Source of the DNA: Bacteroides muris (ex Afrizal et al. 2022)
Lineage (GTDB): Bacteria > Bacteroidota > Bacteroidia > Bacteroidales > Bacteroidaceae
DNA length: 59,663 bases
NCBI RefSeq assembly: GCF_004793475.1
Contig: NZ_SRYZ01000024.1
Span: 1-59,663, forward strand
Reading direction: 5' to 3'
In this document: positions 53,561-59,663 of the stretch, one piece after another
How the letters are laid out: every line of letters begins with the position of its first letter
Numbering within the stretch: position 1 is the first letter of the stretch
Translations under genes and position numbers: made by a program
The notes under the pieces: generated by a model
Database searches by the model: none
The model's input: the letters and a program-made list of their open reading frames with translations, nothing else
What the model was told of the DNA's origin: nothing

Positions 53561-56065
53561 CTATTGCAGATTGTTCAGTCGCATTTCCAAGTCGTTCTCA
53601 TCTATACAGAACACCTCGCGTGGCTTGCTGCCTTGCGCCGGTCCCACAATTCCCGCTTTCTCCAACTGGTCCATGATACGTCCGGCACGGTTGTAACCGA
53701 TAGCAAACTTACGCTGGATGAGCGATGTGGAGCCTTGCTGATGAATAATAATCAGACGAGCTGCATCCTCGAACAAAGGATCAAGACGTCCCATATCCAC
53801 ATCCCCCAAATCACCTCCTGCATTTTCATCCACATATTCGGGCAGATAGAAAGCAGTGGGGTACCCCTGTTGACGGGCGATGAACTTCGTAATCTCCGCC
53901 ACTTCGGGGGTATCGATAAAAGCACACTGCACACGCACCGGGTCAGCTCCTTGCAGGAATAACATATCACCGCGTCCTATCAGCTGGTTGGCTCCCGGAC
54001 GGTCAAGGATGGTACGCGAATCGACCATTGCCGATACACGGAAAGCGACACGTGCCGGAAAGTTGGCTTTAATCGTACCCGTAATGATGTTCGTCGTCGG
54101 TCGCTGTGTAGCGATAATCATGTGTATACCTACAGCACGCGCCAACTGAGCAATACGGGCGATGGGCAGTTCCACATCTTTGCCGGCTGTCATAATCAAG
54201 TCACCGAACTCATCGATAACGACTACGATGTAAGGCATGAACTTATGTCCCTTTTCCGGATTCAGATGACGGCTAATGAACTTCTCGTTGTACTCCTTGA
54301 CATTGCGCACATGAGCAGCTTTCAGCAAATCATAGCGGGTATCCATCTCCACACAAATGGAGTTCAAGGTCTGCACTACCTTCGTGACGTCCGTTATGAT
54401 AGCGTCTCCCCCATCGGGCAATTTGGCAAGAAAATGATGTTCAATCACGGAGTATATACTGAATTCCACCTTCTTGGGGTCTACCAGCACAAACTTCAGC
54501 TCTGCCGGATGTTTTTTATATAATAAAGAGGTGATGATTGCATTCAATCCCACCGACTTACCCTGCCCGGTGGCACCGGCAACAAGCATGTGCGGCATCT
54601 TGCACAAATCCACCATAAACACTTCGTTGGTAATGGTCTTACCTAGTGCGACAGGCAAGTCGTAAGTAGACTCCTGGAACTTCTTGCTACCGATAATGCT
54701 CTGACCAGATACAATCTTCGGATTGGAATTGGGCACTTCGATACCAATCGTACCTTTTCCCGGAATGGGAGCAATGATACGGATGCCGAGTGCCGAAAGG
54801 CTGAGGGCAATATCATCTTCCAGACCGCGTATCTTCGAAATGCGGACACCCTGCTCGGGAGTGATTTCATACAGTGTCACCGTAGGACCTACTGTAGCCT
54901 TGATGGTGCTGATTTCTATACCAAAACTGCGCAACGTATTGATGATCTTATCCTTATTCGCATTTTGCTCTGCCATGTCAATGGTCGGGCCATTGTCATC
55001 GTAATGCTTCATCAAGTCTATTGTGGGGTAATGGTAGTTTTCCAAATCCAGACGGGGATTGTATGGTTCCTTCTCCGCACCTACATACTCCTCCTCTTCG
55101 GCCTTTTCAACCTGGAATGCCGGCTCCTTCTCTACCGGCTGTTCTCGAAGAGGTGGCATCGGCTCCGATACAGGAGTTTCAAAAGTCATAGTGACATCTT
55201 CATCGGCAAATTTGGTTGACTTCGTTCTTTCACCATTCCCGCCTAAGTCAAGGGTAATTTCATTCAACGGTTCAATCTCTTCTTTCTCCGTGGCAGCATC
55301 CTCCTCCTTCTCAAATTCTTTTTCCGCCTCTACAACTTCCGAAGCCGGAGCACTCGTGTGTTCCTTTGCACCCCAAGAGGTCTTGAACTCTTCCGGCGTT
55401 TCACCCGGCGCGCTTTCAGCCTTTTCTTTCCGCTTCAAGAAGCTGAGGCTGAACAATCTGCGCAACCAGATTATAGTACGCGTACTCAAATAAATCAAGA
55501 AGCAGATGGCAGTCACTAACAGTAGCAGCCAGACTCCCGGTGCACCGACTTGAGACACAAGCCAATTGCTGACATTATATCCGTGCATACCGCCCAGATA
55601 GAGGAAAGAGTCCTTGTACAGGCCTACAAACACAAAACCGAAAAATACCGAGAACCACACCAGCATCAACGAACAGCCGACGAACCACTTCCACAAGCGC
55701 ACCACACGCACCCGCATCAACTTCAGCCCCGCCACAGCCAAGAAGACAAGAATCAAGAAAGACGATACACCAAAACAATCATTTATCAGATAGCTGGCCA
55801 ACTGTGCACCGCGGCTACCGGCGTAGTTCTTCACCCCATTGTTTGTGGAAATCAGCTCCTGTGCACTGCCTCCGTCAATGATGCTCTGGTCTGCCGCCCC
55901 CGTGAAAAAGAACGACGTGAAAGCAAGCAACAAATAAACCGAAAAAATTACAAGTACCAAACCTATAACAAAATGAACGGTTTCACTTTTTAATAACGTT
56001 GACACTTTCTCGAAAAATGAGAGTGACAGTTCCGTATCTTTAGTTGTTGAATTTTTCTTTGCCAT
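53561..56065 (-). CDS. ftsK: DNA translocase FtsK
   Basis: FtsK pumps chromosomal DNA through the septum and activates dimer resolution. The 834-residue protein starts at ATG 56065 (MAKKNSTTKDTELSLS). It has four N-terminal membrane segments (about residues 30-190), an acidic linker (residues 230-380), and a RecA-like motor with LVAGATGQGKSVGLNAI (Walker A) and YIVVVIDEFGDLI (Walker B). The C-terminal winged-helix gamma domain (TSLIQRKFAIGYNRAGRIMDQLEKAGI) reads the polarity sequence. It leads the ftsK-lolA-trxB run. Confidence 0.95.
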   Translation of the reverse strand: MAKKNSTTKDTELSLSFFEKVSTLLKSETVHFVIGLVLVIFSVYLLLAFTSFFFTGAADQSIIDGGSAQELISTNNGVKNYAGSRGAQLASYLINDCFGVSSFLILVFLAVAGLKLMRVRVVRLWKWFVGCSLMLVWFSVFFGFVFVGLYKDSFLYLGGMHGYNVSNWLVSQVGAPGVWLLLLVTAICFLIYLSTRTIIWLRRLFSLSFLKRKEKAESAPGETPEEFKTSWGAKEHTSAPASEVVEAEKEFEKEEDAATEKEEIEPLNEITLDLGGNGERTKSTKFADEDVTMTFETPVSEPMPPLREQPVEKEPAFQVEKAEEEEYVGAEKEPYNPRLDLENYHYPTIDLMKHYDDNGPTIDMAEQNANKDKIINTLRSFGIEISTIKATVGPTVTLYEITPEQGVRISKIRGLEDDIALSLSALGIRIIAPIPGKGTIGIEVPNSNPKIVSGQSIIGSKKFQESTYDLPVALGKTITNEVFMVDLCKMPHMLVAGATGQGKSVGLNAIITSLLYKKHPAELKFVLVDPKKVEFSIYSVIEHHFLAKLPDGGDAIITDVTKVVQTLNSICVEMDTRYDLLKAAHVRNVKEYNEKFISRHLNPEKGHKFMPYIVVVIDEFGDLIMTAGKDVELPIARIAQLARAVGIHMIIATQRPTTNIITGTIKANFPARVAFRVSAMVDSRTILDRPGANQLIGRGDMLFLQGADPVRVQCAFIDTPEVAEITKFIARQQGYPTAFYLPEYVDENAGGDLGDVDMGRLDPLFEDAARLIIIHQQGSTSLIQRKFAIGYNRAGRIMDQLEKAGIVGPAQGSKPREVFCIDENDLEMRLNNLQ

Positions 56066-56095
56066 ATTTTTTAGATAACTATTGAGAATCGATTG

Positions 56096-56103
56096 CAAAA
56101 ATA
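56096..56103 (-). promoter_or_regulatory. -7 box of ftsK
   Basis: TATTTTTG on the minus strand lies 30 bp before the ftsK start codon. The -33 is unclear. Confidence 0.5.
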
Positions 56104-56399
56104 ATAAAAACTATCCTTCTGCCGCGTTGTTTTCATGCTTTAATTTCTCTCATGCCGATTATAGGCATTCCTAATCTGCAACTGTAGTTTTATCGCATGT
56201 TTTACTTACATACTTGCATAAAATGACATAGCACACTAATTTACAGCAGATTGCACCACGCAAACAGGCCTCATGCAAGCATGCAGGCAGATTTTGCTTA
56301 CATGACGCAATCCGTGCATGCCCTATACACATCAATCTACTCTTTTCCCTTCAAAAAGTAAACCGGCTGTTTATGCAACCCTTTGTTCACCAACACATT

Positions 56400-56528
56400 C
56401 TACTCACAAAGACGACAAATCTGCCGCATCACAGTCGTGCGGGTCATGCCGCAAATCAATTCTGCATAGCACACGTCAGTTGGATAACTTTTGCCTTCGA
56501 CTAAACATGTAATCGTATACTTCGACAT
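56400..56528 (-). pseudogene. Small open frame with a helix-turn-helix-like end
   Basis: A 42-codon minus-strand frame (ATG 56528) reads MSKYTITCLVEGKSYPTDVC, then YAELICGMTRTTVMRQICRLCE. It is open for about 14 more codons upstream. The second half could form a helix-turn-helix, as in Crp-type or recombinase C-termini. I treat it as a fragment of a lost regulator or a short real protein. It is cysteine-rich for its size. Confidence 0.3.
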
Positions 56529-56732
56529 TGTCACAGCCACTACAAGTTCATCATATAGATAAGAGACAAATCACAAGATATAGAAATTCTCATCTAGATG
56601 GTAAATATGTTGAAATTCCCGACCTTACTGCTATAGCCTGCCGACCTTGGCCCCGGCAACCATCATATAAAGATACGCATTGACAATTCACCCAGCTTTG
56701 TACCAGCCGAAATCCAAAGCTCACACGCCTAA

Positions 56733-57023
56733 ACTGACGGCACACTAATCAACAGGAACAACAATCCAGGCAACTTCTATATCGAAGCACCCCCACACGC
56801 CTATCTCAAACAGGTACAAGTCTACCCTACCCGACCAGACAACCATTGCCTGAATGACTTCTTGCAGAACGAAGCCTATATGCCCCTTGACTACATGAAC
56901 AATCATCCCTCATTCACCATATCAAGACTGGGCAACGAGTTGGGTGACGACGTTGACCTGATGCGTAATTGGCTGTATGAATTCAGTTTGCCTATGTCGA
57001 TACCCCAAAGGGAGGTACCTTGA
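56733..57023 (+). pseudogene. Decayed coding fragment without a start
   Basis: A 96-codon frame opens after a stop at 56730 and reads TDGTLINRNNNPGNFYIEA, then YLKQVQVYPTRPDN, LNDFLQNEAYMPLDYMNNH, SRLGNELGDDVDLMRNWLYEFSLP, to the stop 57021-57023. The composition is protein-like. It lacks a plausible start near its beginning, so it is the 3' remnant of a longer gene. I do not recognise the family. Confidence 0.4.
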
Positions 57024-57092
57024 ATAACAGTTACCGGAAGACAAGAGGAACAGAATATCATGTAGTGAAAAAAGAATAATCCTGCCAATTAA

Positions 57093-57124
57093 TTTGCTTC
57101 TACTTTCGGTTTGCGCTATCTTTG
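57093..57124 (+). promoter_or_regulatory. Promoter of the DUF5063-exonuclease-methyltransferase run
   Basis: TTTG (57093-57096), a 20-bp spacer, TATCTTTG (57117-57124): a full consensus match, 19 bp before the ATG at 57144. Confidence 0.8.
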
Positions 57125-57143
57125 CGTTTCAAATCAAGAAGAT

Positions 57144-57698
57144 ATGAAAAAAGAAAGCCAAGTGATATTCGATCGGAATGTTGTAGAGTTTGTGACCGTA
57201 GCCGCCGAGTTTTGCAAGTTTCTGGAACAAGCGGAAGGGGTGAAACGCTCTACATTCGTCGATACATCCTTAAAAATACTTCCGCTGCTCTACCTGAAGG
57301 CCTCCATGCTGCCCGAGTGCGAAACCATAGGAGATGAGGCACCGGAAACATTCGTCACTGAAGAGACCTATGAGGTACTCCGCATGAACCTCGCCAATAT
57401 TCTGGCCGAGAAAGATGACTATCTGGACGTGTTCGTATCTGACATGAAGTATAGTGACCAGCCCATCACCAGGAATATTTCCGAAGATTTGGCCGATATA
57501 TATCAGGACATCAAAGACTTCATCTTCGTATTCCAACTGGGTTTCAACGAGACGATGAACGATTCGCTTGCCATCTGCCAGGAAAACTTCCGCCTCCATT
57601 GGGGACAAAAACTTGTCAACACCCTGCGTGCCCTGCACGAGGTGAAGTATGCGCAAGATGAGGATGAAGAGGAAGAAACCGCCGACTTTGAATATTAA
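57144..57698 (+). CDS. DUF5063 family protein
   Basis: This 184-residue acidic, helical, cytosolic protein starts at ATG 57144. Matching segments are FDRNVVEFVTVAAEFCKFLEQ, SLKILPLLYLKASML and SEDLADIYQDIKDFIFVFQLG. The end is a run of Asp/Glu. DUF5063 has no defined function that I know of. It is the first gene of a three-gene unit with an RNase D-like exonuclease (3 bp away) and an rRNA methyltransferase, which suggests an RNA-related role. Confidence 0.8.
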   Translation: MKKESQVIFDRNVVEFVTVAAEFCKFLEQAEGVKRSTFVDTSLKILPLLYLKASMLPECETIGDEAPETFVTEETYEVLRMNLANILAEKDDYLDVFVSDMKYSDQPITRNISEDLADIYQDIKDFIFVFQLGFNETMNDSLAICQENFRLHWGQKLVNTLRALHEVKYAQDEDEEEETADFEY

Positions 57699-57701
57699 AT
57701 T

Positions 57702-58316
57702 ATGGTTATCAAAAGAACAATAGATAAAGAAACAGTGAAAGATTTGCCCAAAGCCGCCTTTCCGGGACAAATACATGTCGTACAAACACCCTGGGAAGCG
57801 GAAAAAGCGGTCTCTTATCTGAAGTCCTGCCCGCTACTGGGCATAGACAGTGAGACCCGCCCGTCGTTCACAAAAGGTCATGTCCACAAGGTAGCCCTGC
57901 TACAAATTTCTTCAGAAGAACATTGCTTTCTGTTTCGCCTCAATCTCACGGGACTGACATTACCGGTCATCACATTGCTGGAAAACCCAAATGTAACGAA
58001 AGTAGGCCTTTCCTTGCGGGATGACTTCATGATGCTGCACAAGCGGGCGCCTTTCGAACAGCGTGCCTGCATTGAATTACAAGAATATGTCCGCACTTTT
58101 GGTATCCAGGATAAAAGCCTGCAAAAGATATATGCCATCCTTTTCGGGGAAAAGATTTCGAAAAGCCAGCGCCTTTCCAATTGGGAAGCCGAAAACCTGA
58201 CCGAACCGCAGAAACTGTATGCAGCCACCGATGCTTGGGCATGTCTCAACATCTACAACAAACTGCAAGAACTGAAACAGACAGGAGATTTTGAAATAGA
58301 AAATAATAATGTATAA
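57702..58316 (+). CDS. RNase D-like 3'-5' exonuclease domain protein
   Basis: This 204-residue single-domain DEDD exonuclease contains GIDSETRPSF (the first Asp-x-Glu pair), VTKVGLSLRDDFMML (the second Asp, in a helix), and YAATDAWACLNIY with the YxxxD form of motif III, so it is DEDDy type. There is no HRDC domain, so it is shorter than classical RNase D. It probably trims RNA. It starts 3 bp after the DUF5063 gene and ends 3 bp before the methyltransferase ATG. Confidence 0.88.
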   Translation: MVIKRTIDKETVKDLPKAAFPGQIHVVQTPWEAEKAVSYLKSCPLLGIDSETRPSFTKGHVHKVALLQISSEEHCFLFRLNLTGLTLPVITLLENPNVTKVGLSLRDDFMMLHKRAPFEQRACIELQEYVRTFGIQDKSLQKIYAILFGEKISKSQRLSNWEAENLTEPQKLYAATDAWACLNIYNKLQELKQTGDFEIENNNV

Positions 58317-58319
58317 TTG

Positions 58320-59513
58320 ATGAATGTACCAATGTACAAAGTATACCTTAAACCCAAGAAAGAAGAGTCATTGAAGCGTTTTCATCCGTGGGTGTTTTCC
58401 GGTGCCATCGCACATTTCGACGGAGAACCCGAAGAAGGTGAAGTAGTTGAAATCTATACGTCCAAAAAGGAATTCATAGCCAAAGGACATTTTCAGATTG
58501 GCAGTATCGCCGTACGCATACTGACCTTCCACCAGGACGAGGAAATCAACGCAGACTTCTGGAAACGCAAACTCAGCATAGCATACGACATGCGCCGCAG
58601 CATTGGCATAGCCGGAAACCCGACAAACAACACCTATCGCCTGGTGCATGGAGAGGGAGATAACCTGCCGGGACTGGTGATTGACATTTATGCCCGTACC
58701 GCAGTGATGCAGGCACATTCTGCCGGCATGCACCTCGACCGCATGGCCATTGCCGATGCCCTTACCGAAGTGATGGGAAACCAGATAGACAATATCTATT
58801 ACAAATCGGAAACGACCCTTCCCTTCAAAGCCGACCTCTATCCGGAGAACGGTTTCTTGAAAGGCGGCAGCACAGACAATGTAGCCATGGAGTACGGTCT
58901 GAAGTTCCACATCGACTGGCTGAAAGGCCAAAAGACCGGTTTCTTCGTAGACCAACGCGAAAACCGTTCGCTACTGGAACGTTATGCCAAAGACCGCAGC
59001 GTACTGAATATGTTCTGCTATACCGGCGGCTTCTCCGTATATGCCATGCGCGGAGACGCTAAACTGGTGCATTCCGTGGACAGTTCCGCCAAAGCCATCG
59101 ACCTGACCAACAAGAATATAGAGCTGAACTTCCCGGGTGACACCCGCCATGCCGCATACGCAGAAGATGCCTTCAAGTACCTTGACCGCATGGGCGACCA
59201 ATACGACCTGATAGTTCTTGACCCTCCTGCTTTTGCCAAGCACCGCGATGCTCTGCGCAATGCCCTGCAAGGCTACCGCAAACTGAACGTCAAGGCTTTC
59301 GAGAAAATCAAGCCCGGCGGCATCCTCTTCACATTCTCGTGCTCACAAGCCGTCAGCAAAGAAAACTTCCGTACGGCTGTGTTTACAGCCGCTGCCATGT
59401 CCGGCCGCAGCGTACGCATCCTGCACCAACTGACGCAACCTGCCGACCATCCGGTCAGTATCTATCATCCGGAAGGGGAATACCTGAAAGGACTGGTTCT
59501 ATATGTAGAATAG
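58320..59513 (+). CDS. RlmI-like SAM-dependent rRNA methyltransferase
   Basis: This 397-residue enzyme is related to RlmI, which makes m5C in 23S rRNA. It has an N-terminal PUA domain (KRFHPWVFSGAI), a central EEHEAD-type part (YRLVHGEGDNLPGLVIDIY), and a Rossmann domain with VLNMFCYTGGFSVYA (SAM loop), DLIVLDPPAF (motif IV) and FTFSCS (catalytic region). I start at ATG 58320; a TTG at 58317 is less likely. It closes the three-gene unit. 23 bp separate it from the right terminal repeat. Confidence 0.9.
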   Translation: MNVPMYKVYLKPKKEESLKRFHPWVFSGAIAHFDGEPEEGEVVEIYTSKKEFIAKGHFQIGSIAVRILTFHQDEEINADFWKRKLSIAYDMRRSIGIAGNPTNNTYRLVHGEGDNLPGLVIDIYARTAVMQAHSAGMHLDRMAIADALTEVMGNQIDNIYYKSETTLPFKADLYPENGFLKGGSTDNVAMEYGLKFHIDWLKGQKTGFFVDQRENRSLLERYAKDRSVLNMFCYTGGFSVYAMRGDAKLVHSVDSSAKAIDLTNKNIELNFPGDTRHAAYAEDAFKYLDRMGDQYDLIVLDPPAFAKHRDALRNALQGYRKLNVKAFEKIKPGGILFTFSCSQAVSKENFRTAVFTAAAMSGRSVRILHQLTQPADHPVSIYHPEGEYLKGLVLYVE

Positions 59514-59536
59514 AGGAAAAAGCAGGCTAACAGAGC

Positions 59537-59663
59537 GTAACTATTCAGCGAATCGAATACAATCAGGTTGGTCAGCAACAATTTTAGAATAATCCTCTGA
59601 TTATCATTAAAATAACAGTGATTCTATTTGTGAATGTCAGATAAAATCGCTATCTTTGTATCT
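59537..59663. repeat. Right copy of the 127-bp terminal inverted repeat
   Basis: Reverse complement of bases 1-127 with one mismatch (59608). It ends exactly at the window edge, like its partner. Confidence 0.9.
59627..59658 (+). promoter_or_regulatory. Outward-facing consensus promoter in the right terminal repeat
   Basis: TTTG (59627-59630), a 20-bp spacer, TATCTTTG (59651-59658), with AT-rich DNA upstream. Transcription would begin at about the last base of the window and leave it. Confidence 0.75.

Larger units (their letters stand above)
56104..57092. other. Gene-poor, decayed kilobase between ftsK and the DUF5063 gene
   Basis: No intact gene is seen over nearly 1 kb. Two coding remnants can be read (56400-56528 minus and 56733-57023 plus, listed separately). 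The 56140-56330 part contains many CATGC/GCATG hexamer-like words. The rest shows no structure that I can name. Confidence 0.7.

Noticed and set aside
1..59663. Terminal inverted repeats as ends of a linear plasmid, phage or giant transposon
   Set aside because: The window is full of essential chromosomal genes (secA, rpsA, valS, ftsK), and the repeats carry outward promoters at contig edges, which suits a repeated operon leader.

Overview
This window looks like a chromosomal segment of a gut Bacteroides-type bacterium (Bacteroidales). The protein families are typical of that order: DUF4831, DUF4837, DUF5686, DUF3810 and DUF5063 proteins, a type III glutamine synthetase, an Lnb/DUF4105 protein and a long SecA with a family insertion. 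Many genes are preceded by the Bacteroides promoter signature, a -33 TTTG/TTG and a -7 TAnnTTTG about 19-21 bp apart. Most genes are moderately GC-rich; 32.7-34.6 kb is clearly AT-rich. No tRNA, rRNA or CRISPR array was seen.

Layout. 1-3.1 kb: a terminal repeat, a DUF4831 protein, a PqqD-like protein and an MFS transporter. 3.1-9.5 kb (minus): rlmN, DUF4837 lipoprotein, pdxA, sigma-54 activator, lptE, TPR-like protein, secG. 9.5-17.1 kb (minus): coaX, barrel protein, TPR protein, lptC, CNNM/CBS protein, PpiD-like chaperone. Both runs are rich in cell-envelope functions. 17.1-19 kb: palindromic repeats, two broken flavodoxin-type reductase genes, an NTF2-fold protein and a divergent HxlR regulator. 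19-27.3 kb (plus): Lnb-like protein, a divergent phosphatase-superfamily protein, secA, two less-characterised genes. 27.3-32.7 kb is a decay and mobile zone: a group II intron remnant, a degenerate IS982 copy, a broken GH9 gene and an intact IS256-family element. 32.5-36.3 kb holds a chimeric valS locus. 36.4-48 kb: DUF3810, mazG, an ECF sigma/anti-sigma set, rnz, a duplicated-domain lipoprotein, rpsA, an esterase, coaW and a DUF5686 barrel protein. 48-59.5 kb: glnN, a Crp/Fnr regulator, ftsK-lolA-trxB, a decayed kilobase, then DUF5063, a 3'-5' exonuclease and an RlmI-like methyltransferase.

The most striking locus is valS. Its 5' two thirds look native, but its 3' third, encoding the anticodon-binding and coiled-coil parts, is AT-rich. 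It is followed by an equally AT-rich gene of unknown function, and then by an orphaned, ordinary-looking 62-codon valS 3' end. This is the footprint expected of a cassette that replaced the 3' part of an essential gene and brought a passenger along.

The two ends of the window are 127-bp inverted repeats differing at one base, each with an outward-facing consensus promoter. The likeliest reading is that the contig stops in the leaders of two outward-facing copies of a repeated operon, probably rRNA. Calls rest on reading the sequence and on family knowledge; no search was run.
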